From Desulfonatronospira sp. (GTDB lineage Bacteria > Desulfobacterota > Desulfovibrionia > Desulfovibrionales > Desulfonatronovibrionaceae): 5,581 nt of DNA. Shown here piece by piece: positions 1-5,580 of this stretch. The notes beneath the pieces are model-generated. The model made no database searches. It saw nothing but the letters and a program-made list of their open reading frames with translations, and was not told the origin of the DNA. The translations under genes and the position numbers were made by a program. The stretch covers positions 1 through 5,581 of the forward strand of contig PWSL01000115.1 of NCBI GenBank assembly GCA_003563255.1. Direction: 5' to 3'. The number at the start of each line of letters is the position of its first letter. The stretch's first letter is position 1.

Positions 1-100
1 CCACCCGGTAGCCGCTGACCTCGAGCATTTCCTGGAGGACCTTGAGGTTTTCAGGATAATCGTCAATTATCATCAGTGTCTTCTGCATACTGTGTCTCAT
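1..100 (-). CDS. Response regulator receiver domain protein, N-terminal fragment (cut by window edge)
   Basis: Only the first 33 codons lie in the window. They read as the start of a CheY-like receiver domain: a short lead (MRHSMQKT), the hydrophobic first strand LMII, the acidic pair DD that helps bind magnesium, then the first helix (PENLKVLQEMLE) and the turn into GYRV. The phospho-acceptor aspartate and any output domain are outside the window, so the effector is unknown. The start at 100 is preferred over an internal ATG at 88 because GGAGG lies six bases upstream of it. The gene overlaps the end of the hybrid kinase by 38 bases in a different frame, which points to co-transcription and translational coupling. 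Its first 33 residues resemble the N-terminus of the HD-GYP regulator two genes upstream (both have MIIDD.P.NLK.LQE.L), so the two may be paralogues. It is probably an output partner of the kinase (inference). Confidence 0.85.
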   Translation of the reverse strand, partial: MRHSMQKTLMIIDDYPENLKVLQEMLEVSGYRV

Positions 101-2417
101 TTTGTTCCTCCACTTGCTTAAGCCAGGATTCAATTCCCTGGTAGTCATAGTTCCGGATCATCTTCAGCAGAGTATCTGCTGCATCAGGATCTGTCCTGTG
201 CAGTTTCCCGGCGGTTTCTTCCAGAACCAGGATGTCTCCCTCGGAAACGGCACGACCTAGATCTTCCAGGATATGCCCTGGCAAGCCGGGGGCAGACGGG
301 CGAGCATGAGGTCCTGCAGCATTTTTCACCGGGGTGTCATTGCACGCATATATATACTGCAGATCAAGTCCTTTGCCCAGTTCCTCCAGGAGTTCCACAT
401 TCTGGAAGGGTTTGCGCAGATAAGCGTCGACTCCTGTATCCAGGATCTCCTGTCTGTCTTCTTCAAAGGCGCTGGCGGTGACAGCCATGATGAAACAATC
501 CCTGCCGCCGGGAAGCCCCCTGACCCTCTCTACTGCTTCGTAGCCGTCCATGACGGGCATGCGCATGTCCATGAGCACTGCATGTGGCGGCCAGTCCTGA
601 AATATTTCCAGGCAGTGGGCCCCGTTTTCAGCCTGGCGGGTCTCGAAGCCCATGGGCTCCAGGATGGCCTGCAGAAGGCTGCGGTTGTCCAGTCTGTCGT
701 CCACTATGAGGATGCGCACCGGTCCTGTGCCGGGCTGGAGGCCCTGGATGATTCTTTCAGGTTTTTTTTCTGTCCTTGGCGGTCCTGTGGAGGTCTCCAC
801 CAGGATATGCACTCTGAACAGACTGCCGCGATCCTTAGTGCTGCTGACTTCTATGTCCCCGCCCATGAGCCTGGCAAAGCTGCGGCTGATGGCCAGGCCC
901 AGGCCGGTGCCTCCTTCTTTGATGCCTTCTTCAGCCTGCTGAAAAGGTTCAAAGAGCTTCTGCTGATCAATTTCCTGGATTCCCGGCCCAGAATCCTCGA
1001 CTTCAATGGTGAGACGAAGCCGGGAATCATCTTTTTCACCAGTATCCTGTGCCGGTTCAGTGCGTACCCTGCAGGCCACGCCGCCGGAACTGGTGAACTT
1101 GACGGCATTGCCCAGGAGGTTTATCACGATCTGCCTGAGCATGCCCTGGTCAGCCCGGATGTACCCGGGCAGATGGTGATCTCTTTCCAGTATGAACTGC
1201 AGACCCTTGGCCTCGGCCCTGGAGCTGAACATAAGCCCCATGTCCTCAAGCATATCCACGAGTCCGAAGTCCTCAGGGGAAGATTGAACCTGTCCGGCCT
1301 CTATCTTGGACATGTCCAGGATGTCGTTTATGAGCCGCAGCAGGTGGTTGCCGCTGCGGGTGATGGTCTTGAGATGACCGGCCTGCCTGGGAGTCAGGTC
1401 CGGGTCCTGCTCCAGGACCTGGGCAAAACCCAGGATGGCGTTCATGGGAGTGCGGATCTCGTGGCTCATATTGGCCAGGAAGGTGGTTTTGGCTTTGCTG
1501 GCTTCTTGGGCCCTGTTCCTGGCCCTGGCCAGTTCCAGGTTCTGGGTTTCCACCTCTACGGCGAATTCCTGCAGCCTGTTCTCGGCAACCTTGCGATCGG
1601 TTATGTCCCGGTTGCTGCCTCTGCGGCCCAGGTATTCACCGGTTTCGGAGAAGACTGGAGTGCAGCTGTGGCTTATCCATACTTCCCTGCCGTCCCTGGT
1701 TCTTATTCTGAAGTCGGTTTCAGAATGCGATTCCTGCTGCAGTTCATGGTCACAGGACTTGAGGCAGTTAAGCAGGGGCAGGTCATCAGGGTGGATGATG
1801 CGCCGGAAAAGATCGGGATCATATTTGAATTCCTCAGGAGTGTAGCCTGTTACCCGCATGCACGAGGGAGAAATATACAGAAAGTCCCCCTGCGGGGATC
1901 TCCAGTACTCCCAGTCATAAGTAAAATCAGCAATGGTCCGGTATTTTTCCCGGCTTTCCCGCAGGGCCTCCTGGAAGTGCATGCGACCGGTAACCTCGCT
2001 GAAGACGCCCATGCAGATATTTTCCCCCACAGCAAAGACCCTGACCTCGAAGTATTTGGCCTGGCTGGAGAGAAAGTGCTGAAAGTCGACGGGCGGGGTG
2101 CCTCTCATGGCCTGCATACAGGCCCGGTTCAGCTGAGTTGCCAGCTCCGGCAGGGCCTGCAGGGTGGACCTGCCGATAAGTTCCTGCCCGGCTATCCCAG
2201 CCATGTCTTCAAAGGCAGGATTGACCTCCTGAATAAAGAACTCCTCTTCTTTACCTGAACCAGGCTGCCTGCTCAACAGGGCGCATCCGTCGGGCATGTG
2301 CATCAAGAGCCGGTGGTAGACATGCTGCAGGTTTTTAAGCTGCAGTATGAGGCTTTGCTCATCATGACTCTTTTCCGGGCAGCGGGGCTCACTGGCAGGT
2401 GCATTCCCGGTTTTCAT
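63..2417 (-). CDS. Soluble PAS-PAS hybrid sensor histidine kinase with C-terminal receiver domain
   Basis: A 784-residue hybrid histidine kinase that autophosphorylates on histidine and can pass phosphate to its own receiver domain or to partner regulators. Domain order: short helical lead (about 20-40); PAS 1 (35-145); PAS 2 with a PAC ending in GSNRDITDRK (155-277); coiled linker (278-308); HisKA with SHEIRTP, phospho-acceptor His319; HATPase with N box around Asn433/Asn437, G1 motif DSGPGI (475-480), F box LFEPF (488-492) and G2 motif GGTGLGLAI (502-510); receiver (568-685) with Asp573/Asp574, phospho-acceptor Asp617, Thr647 and Lys669. A tail of about 85 residues follows, containing a roughly 65-residue helical segment without a clear Hpt motif. 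No transmembrane segment or signal peptide is visible, so it should sense a cytoplasmic signal; the PAS ligands cannot be told. The start at 2417 has AGGAG eight bases upstream, inside the end of the HD-GYP gene, whose stop is two bases before this ATG. The kinase is probably the input for both flanking regulators (inference from order). Confidence 0.96.
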   Translation of the reverse strand: MKTGNAPASEPRCPEKSHDEQSLILQLKNLQHVYHRLLMHMPDGCALLSRQPGSGKEEEFFIQEVNPAFEDMAGIAGQELIGRSTLQALPELATQLNRACMQAMRGTPPVDFQHFLSSQAKYFEVRVFAVGENICMGVFSEVTGRMHFQEALRESREKYRTIADFTYDWEYWRSPQGDFLYISPSCMRVTGYTPEEFKYDPDLFRRIIHPDDLPLLNCLKSCDHELQQESHSETDFRIRTRDGREVWISHSCTPVFSETGEYLGRRGSNRDITDRKVAENRLQEFAVEVETQNLELARARNRAQEASKAKTTFLANMSHEIRTPMNAILGFAQVLEQDPDLTPRQAGHLKTITRSGNHLLRLINDILDMSKIEAGQVQSSPEDFGLVDMLEDMGLMFSSRAEAKGLQFILERDHHLPGYIRADQGMLRQIVINLLGNAVKFTSSGGVACRVRTEPAQDTGEKDDSRLRLTIEVEDSGPGIQEIDQQKLFEPFQQAEEGIKEGGTGLGLAISRSFARLMGGDIEVSSTKDRGSLFRVHILVETSTGPPRTEKKPERIIQGLQPGTGPVRILIVDDRLDNRSLLQAILEPMGFETRQAENGAHCLEIFQDWPPHAVLMDMRMPVMDGYEAVERVRGLPGGRDCFIMAVTASAFEEDRQEILDTGVDAYLRKPFQNVELLEELGKGLDLQYIYACNDTPVKNAAGPHARPSAPGLPGHILEDLGRAVSEGDILVLEETAGKLHRTDPDAADTLLKMIRNYDYQGIESWLKQVEEQNETQYAEDTDDN
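107..111 (-). promoter_or_regulatory. Shine-Dalgarno site for the third response regulator, inside the kinase gene
   Basis: On the minus strand GGAGG is followed by the six-base spacer AACAAA and then ATG at 100. It is a strong site lying within the last codons of the hybrid kinase, and it decides the start of the downstream regulator at 100 rather than 88. Ribosomes finishing the kinase at 63 would pass over it, which suggests coupled translation. Confidence 0.7.
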
Positions 2418-2419
2418 GT

Positions 2420-3499
2420 TCAGGACTCCTGGGTTAGAATGCTGCAGATCTGGTCCTCTATGGCCGTGAAGGCCTGGACAAGCTCAGGGTCGAAGTCTGT
2501 CCCCGAACCTTCCTGGATGATGCGCAGGCTCTCCTGGTGGGAAAAGGCCTTTTTGTAGGGCCGGCTGGATCGCAGGGCATCATAGACATCAGCCAGGGCC
2601 ATTATCCTGGCGCTCAAGGGTATGCTTTCCCCGGACAGGCCCAGGGGATAACCGCTGCCGTTCCATTTTTCGTGGTGGTGCCAGGCGATATCTACACCCA
2701 TGCTGAGAAAGGTGTTTCTGGGGTAGTGCTGCAGAGCCTTCTGCAGTGTTCTGCCTCCGATTTCACAGTGGGATTTCATTCTTTCAAATTCTTCATCGCT
2801 CAGTTTGCCCGGCTTGAGCAGGATGCTGTCGGGGATGCCGAACTTGCCTATATCGTGCAGCGGCGCGGCCCGGGAAATATTGTCTATAAAGTCGCTGTTC
2901 ACCTGGGAAGCACAGGCTGATTCCCGGCTTATCTGGTGAGCCAGGGCTTTGCACAGGTTGCTTGTGCGGGTGATGTGTCCGCCGGTTTCCACGTCGCGTA
3001 GTTCCACCAGTTCCGACAAGGCATGAATGGTGGCCAGCTGGGATTCGGAAATTTCCCGGACCTTTTTTTCCACCTGGTTTTCCAGGTGCAGATTGTAGTC
3101 TTCCACCTGTTTCTGCAGGCCCCGCAGCCGGATGTGGGTGGCCACCCTGGCCTGGACCTCTTCGGGGTGAAAGGGTTTGGTTATATAATCCCCCCCGCCG
3201 GCGGCAAAGGCCTGGACCTTGTCGCTGGGATCATTGAGAGCGCTGATGAAGATGACGGGTATGTCTTTTAGTCCTTCCTGTTCCTTGAAACGCGCACAGA
3301 CCTGGTAGCCGTCCAGGCCGGGCATCCTGATGTCCAGAAGGATGAGATCCGGGGGCTTGCGGGCGGCGGCCTTGAGGGCCATTCCCCCCCGGGGGAAGGC
3401 CATGACCTGGTATTCCCAGCCCTGGAGTATCTCCTGCAGAAGTTTGAGGTTGGCCGGGGTGTCGTCAATTATCATAATATTCTTTTTGTTGTTGTTCAT
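2420..3499 (-). CDS. RpfG-type response regulator with HD-GYP domain (predicted cyclic di-GMP phosphodiesterase)
   Basis: A 359-residue two-domain regulator. The receiver domain (6-125) shows Asp12/Asp13, phospho-acceptor Asp56 in LILLDIRMP, Ser86 and Lys108. A charged coiled linker (about 126-160) leads to an HD-GYP domain (160-350). Visible HD-GYP motifs: His175 in GGHITRTS, the HD pair His215/Asp216 in HDIGKFGIPD with Lys219, His244 in KSHCEIGG, His275/His276 in HHEKWNGSGYP with the GYP triplet at 283-285, and Asp304 in ALADVYDAL. In this family the domain hydrolyses cyclic di-GMP to pGpG or GMP at a two- or three-metal centre, and phosphorylation of the receiver is thought to control it. 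One variation is Asn280 where many members have Asp (HHExxDGxGYP). It is the first gene of the minus-strand unit, directly before its likely kinase. The ATG at 3499 has only a weak AGG eight bases upstream, and no better start exists before the receiver domain. Family assignment is firm; activity is inferred from motifs. Confidence 0.96.
   Translation of the reverse strand: MNNNKKNIMIIDDTPANLKLLQEILQGWEYQVMAFPRGGMALKAAARKPPDLILLDIRMPGLDGYQVCARFKEQEGLKDIPVIFISALNDPSDKVQAFAAGGGDYITKPFHPEEVQARVATHIRLRGLQKQVEDYNLHLENQVEKKVREISESQLATIHALSELVELRDVETGGHITRTSNLCKALAHQISRESACASQVNSDFIDNISRAAPLHDIGKFGIPDSILLKPGKLSDEEFERMKSHCEIGGRTLQKALQHYPRNTFLSMGVDIAWHHHEKWNGSGYPLGLSGESIPLSARIMALADVYDALRSSRPYKKAFSHQESLRIIQEGSGTDFDPELVQAFTAIEDQICSILTQES
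2426..2430 (-). promoter_or_regulatory. Shine-Dalgarno site for the hybrid kinase, inside the HD-GYP gene
   Basis: On the minus strand AGGAG is followed by eight bases and ATG at 2417. The site lies in the last codons of the HD-GYP gene, whose TGA (2422-2420) falls between it and the ATG. This layout supports translational coupling of regulator and kinase and fixes the kinase start. Confidence 0.65.
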
Positions 3500-3547
3500 T
3501 TGATAAACCTGTATGGTTCAAGTTTTCCGGGTTGTACTGTCCCTCGC

Positions 3548-3573
3548 TATGTATTGCTTGTGCAAATGCACAA
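3548..3573 (-). promoter_or_regulatory. Possible promoter and operator for the minus-strand operon
   Basis: A perfect palindrome, TTGTGC-AAAT-GCACAA (3558-3573), lies about 60 bases upstream of the HD-GYP start. On the minus strand it is followed closely by TACATA (3553-3548), a passable -10 box. TTTTGT sixteen bases before TACATA could be a weak -35, which would put the palindrome in the promoter spacer, as for a repressor site. The arms resemble TGTG/CACA half-sites of CRP/FNR-type or Rex-type regulators, but the spacing is two bases shorter than either consensus, so no regulator is assigned. The palindrome is seen directly; the promoter is inferred. Confidence 0.35.
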
Positions 3574-3617
3574 AATATCGCGTTGGAATTTTTATATTGA
3601 TGCAGGACATGGGTTGC

Positions 3618-3725
3618 GGGGACTGTCCCCCGGCCGTAAGCATTCAGGGGGTCCCCGGTGGTGATTACCGGCACCAGACCTGGAAACTGTCCCCGGGCTG
3701 GTTCAGGCATCCCCTGAATGCATAC
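3618..3725. repeat. REP/MITE-like palindromic repeat element
   Basis: Two 15-base arms, 3636-3650 and 3711-3725, are inverted copies of each other with one mismatch (core GCATTCAGGGG / CCCCTGAATGC exact over 11 bases), separated by 60 bases. Inside and beside them are two direct copies of ACTGTCCCC (3622-3630 and 3686-3694); the first is part of the perfect palindrome GGGGAC-T-GTCCCC (3618-3630). The loop also has a CCGGT/ACCGG stem (3655-3659 with 3667-3671). This dense GC-rich secondary structure between genes is typical of REP elements mobilised by RAYT-type transposases, or of a small MITE. No transposase is in the window, and other genomic copies cannot be checked here. Confidence 0.5.
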
Positions 3726-3834
3726 CCCTGGCCGATATCCGGAGTCTCCTCAATGGTTAAGGTTTTCTATAGGCTATATGGTTTGCCTGAACGTATGTAA
3801 AGTATCTGAAATATAGTATTTGCAAATAATAAAA

Positions 3835-3848
3835 TGACAAAATTGTCA
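3835..3848. promoter_or_regulatory. AT-rich palindrome, possible operator near the EAL-HDOD promoter
   Basis: TGACAA-AA-TTGTCA is a perfect inverted repeat. With one mismatched pair it extends as AAA/TTT on both sides (3831-3852). It sits in the most AT-rich part of the intergenic region, about 310 bases before the EAL-HDOD start, where a plus-strand promoter would be expected. The stem is AT-rich and weak as an RNA hairpin, so a protein-binding site is likelier than a terminator. No regulator can be named. Confidence 0.3.
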
Positions 3849-4015
3849 ATTTTTAAGATCTGCAAAAAATGCTGTCTGCTCAAGGGCATTACCTGGAGAA
3901 AGAAGGGCAGGCCCGGGACTTGACTGAAACACTGCGGGATCGTGGACTTTTGAAGATATATTCATTACAGATCATGAGCGAGCAAAGCCTATAAAAAAGC
4001 ACAGGTGAACGGCTG

Positions 4016-4053
4016 CCGGGCGGTTGTTCAACATGCCCGGGACTTTTATTCTT
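4016..4053 (+). terminator. Terminator-like hairpin upstream of the EAL-HDOD gene
   Basis: A 6-bp GC-only stem, CCGGGC (4016-4021) with GCCCGG (4035-4040), encloses a 13-base loop that can form a small inner GTT/AAC stem. It is followed by GACTTTTATTCTT, a fair T-rich tract. There is no plus-strand gene upstream in the window apart from a doubtful 41-codon frame ending at 3994. If the promoter lies in the AT-rich stretch near 3780-3870, this hairpin would sit in the 5' leader of the EAL-HDOD mRNA and could attenuate it. The T tract is interrupted, so this may be only a weak terminator or a chance hairpin. Confidence 0.35.
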
Positions 4054-4156
4054 CAAGTCGCTGGAAAACCTGGCAAGCCCGGGGTGCATTCAGGCGATAT
4101 CCTCAGCTCTCAGGAGCTGGTTGTGGACATACCAGATAACCGGAGTGATACTGGAG

Positions 4157-5425
4157 ATGATGAAGAACAGCAGGCAGGTCAGCAGTGGTGAAGGCACAGG
4201 CCCGGACAATGTCTATGTGGCCAGGCAGCCGGTATTTGACCGGGAGATGAATATCTGGGGCTACGAGCTGTTGTTCCGGGAAGGTGCCGGGTGTAAGAGC
4301 GCCGCGTTTCAGGACGGCGACCTGGCCACCTCCAGGGTGATAGCCGATGGTTTCGGCCTGGCCACGGAATGGTTGCGGGATAATCAGCGGGTCCTGATAA
4401 ATTTCCCAGCGTCCATGCTCATTGAGGGCAGTCCCAGGGCACTGCCTCCAGAGACGGCAGTGGTGGAGATTCTGGAGACCGTCAGGCCGGACAGGGAAAT
4501 CCTGGAGATATGCATTCAGCTCAAGGAGGAAGGCTACAGCCTGGCTCTGGACGATTATGTGGGCAGCCCTGGTTATGAGCCCCTGCTGGAACTGGCTGAC
4601 CTGGTCAAGGTTGATGTACTGGGCATGCAGGTGGATGAGCTTGAGCGGATTGTAAATGACCTGCAAAGACATAAGTGCCTGCTGTTGGCGGAAAAGGTGG
4701 AGGACCTGGAGATGTTTGATTGTTGCAGGAAACTTGGCTTTACCTATTTCCAGGGGTTTTTTTTCAGCAGGCCCCAGCTGTTATCCGGGAAAAGGCTTTC
4801 ATCCAGCCGCATTGCCAAGATTAACCTGCTGCAGGAGCTTGGCCGGCCGGATCTGGATTTTACGCGCATAAGCGGGATCATCAAGGGGGATGTATCCCTT
4901 AGCTATCGGCTGCTGCGCTATATAAATTCACCGGGAATGGGGCTGACATACGATATAAAATCCATATCCCAGGCAGTCACCCTGCTAGGCCACAGAAAGA
5001 TCGCAGCCTGGCTGCGGGTGCTTCTGCTGGCGGACATGGACCCCTCGCCCCGGGCCAGGGAGCTTTTGTTTTTCAGCCTGCAGAGGGCGTGGTTTCTGGA
5101 GGCGGTGTGCGACCGGGGGGAAGCGGTCTGCATGGAATCGGACTCCATGTTTCTGCTCGGGCTTTTTTCCTCCCTGGATGCTCTGCTGGCCCAGCCCATG
5201 GAGGAGATTGTGCAGAAGATTTCCCTGGATGAGCGCCTGCGTGACGTGCTTATGGGGAGAAACCCGGAGATGCAGGCCTGGCTGGACCTGGCCATGGCCG
5301 GGGAACGAGGGCAGTGGGATATAGTGGAACGGACATTAAAGCACCTGGGCGTTTCCCGGGAGGACGCCGCCCGAACCCAGAACCAGGCTACGGCCATGGC
5401 CAGGCAGTTTCTGGATCTGGTGTGA
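4157..5425 (+). CDS. EAL-HDOD domain signalling protein (YuxH-like, cyclic di-GMP related)
   Basis: From ATG 4157 the product has 422 residues. An EAL domain (about 19-210) is followed by an HDOD domain (about 215-400). EAL positions seen: Glu37 in the ELL version of the signature (GYELLFRE), Asn82 in INFPASM, Glu104 in EILE, Asp132/Asp133 in LALDDY, Lys151 in LVKVDVLG, Glu179 in LLAEKVE and Gln199 in YFQGFFFSRP. These match the metal and catalytic positions of active cyclic di-GMP phosphodiesterases, though the loop after DD (YVGSPGYEPL) departs from the classical DDFGTGYSSL. HDOD is shown by DVSLSYRLLRYINSP and SISQAVTLLGHRKIAAWL. It is soluble, with no membrane segment. The role could be hydrolysis or cyclic di-GMP sensing with HDOD as output. 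Start choice: ATG 4157 has GGAG eleven bases upstream; ATG 4160 is next; TTG 4121 (12 more residues) has AGGAG four bases upstream and cannot be excluded. The conserved domain begins after all of these. It diverges from the HD-GYP operon. Confidence 0.93.
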   Translation: MMKNSRQVSSGEGTGPDNVYVARQPVFDREMNIWGYELLFREGAGCKSAAFQDGDLATSRVIADGFGLATEWLRDNQRVLINFPASMLIEGSPRALPPETAVVEILETVRPDREILEICIQLKEEGYSLALDDYVGSPGYEPLLELADLVKVDVLGMQVDELERIVNDLQRHKCLLLAEKVEDLEMFDCCRKLGFTYFQGFFFSRPQLLSGKRLSSSRIAKINLLQELGRPDLDFTRISGIIKGDVSLSYRLLRYINSPGMGLTYDIKSISQAVTLLGHRKIAAWLRVLLLADMDPSPRARELLFFSLQRAWFLEAVCDRGEAVCMESDSMFLLGLFSSLDALLAQPMEEIVQKISLDERLRDVLMGRNPEMQAWLDLAMAGERGQWDIVERTLKHLGVSREDAARTQNQATAMARQFLDLV

Positions 5426-5484
5426 AGAGAAGGATGATTGATGATAAGGAAGGGATCTCGTACAACCACCCCCGGGGTTAAGAA

Positions 5485-5580
5485 GTATGGGTGTATGGGA
5501 GTAGGGGCGTGTGGGAGTAGGGGCGTATGGGAGTATGGGAGTGAAAATATCTTTACACCCACACATGGATACCCCCATAC
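5485..5580. repeat. Octamer tandem array that inverts to form a long imperfect hairpin
   Basis: Seven 8-bp units run head to tail from 5485 to 5540: GTATGGGT, GTATGGGA, GTAGGGGC, GTGTGGGA, GTAGGGGC, GTATGGGA, GTATGGGA. GTGAAAAT (5541-5548) follows. From 5580 back to 5549 the minus strand reads GTATGGGG, GTATCCAT, GTGTGGGT, GTAAAGAT, in the same 8-bp phase. The two arms can pair from 5517 to 5580 around 5548/5549, with position 8 of the units mostly unpaired. It lies about 60 bases after the EAL-HDOD stop and reaches the window edge, so its full extent is unknown. It may act as a transcript end for the EAL-HDOD gene or be a spreading genomic repeat. Open frames read through it (proline-, histidine- and threonine-rich) are artefacts. 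Confidence 0.75.

Larger units (their letters stand above)
3500..4156. other. Divergent intergenic region of about 650 bases
   Basis: This gap separates the divergently oriented HD-GYP and EAL-HDOD genes and must hold the start signals for both. Frames were read on both strands; none gives a recognisable protein. It contains a perfect 16-bp palindrome (3558-3573), a REP/MITE-like element (3618-3725), an AT-rich stretch (about 3780-3870) with another palindrome (3835-3848), a 41-codon frame (3869-3994) and a terminator-like hairpin (4016-4053). The 9-mer GCATTCAGG occurs three times: 3640-3648, inverted at 3713-3721, and 4086-4094. The length is unusual next to the tight packing of the minus-strand genes. 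Confidence 0.8.

Noticed and set aside
273..2258. A 661-codon open frame on the plus strand antisense to the kinase
   Set aside because: It lies wholly inside a well-supported hybrid kinase, has no recognisable domain, and is explained by codon bias of the opposite strand.
3558..3573. Rex or CRP/FNR binding site
   Set aside because: The TTGTG/CACAA arms have a 6-base spacer; Rex needs 8 (18 bp overall), and the TGTG/CACA core is two bases closer than in CRP sites.
3465..3800. Short frames of 81 and 95 codons on either strand over the REP-like element
   Set aside because: They read through palindromic DNA, lack ribosome binding sites and resemble no known protein; not convincing transposase remnants.
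3881..4045. Possible cyclic di-GMP (GEMM) riboswitch before the EAL-HDOD gene
   Set aside because: Short strings recall GEMM (GGGCA...GAGAAAG...GGG near 3884-3907; GCAAAGCC near 3982 and GGCTGCCGGG near 4011), but they are in the wrong arrangement: the first stem does not pair across the GAAA and the pairing around GCCGGG is missing. A covariance model search (Rfam GEMM models) would settle it.
3911..4045. Direct repeat of GCCCGGGACTT (3911-3921 and 4035-4045)
   Set aside because: Eleven bases, centred on a self-complementary GCCCGGGC-like core, with no flanking similarity; likely chance in GC-rich DNA.
4071..4088. Sigma-54 promoter (TGGCAAG...TGCA)
   Set aside because: The GG and GC elements are 12 bases apart instead of the required 10.
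4103..4672. A 189-codon minus-strand frame opposite the start of the EAL-HDOD gene
   Set aside because: No family resemblance, and it overlaps the conserved EAL domain on the other strand.
5471..5484. Terminator at CCCCGGGG after the EAL-HDOD gene
   Set aside because: The palindrome has no loop and no T tract follows.
4918..5578. Minus-strand frames giving a protein rich in Pro, His, Thr and Tyr at the right edge
   Set aside because: The composition comes directly from the octamer repeats and from the antisense of the HDOD domain; not a gene.
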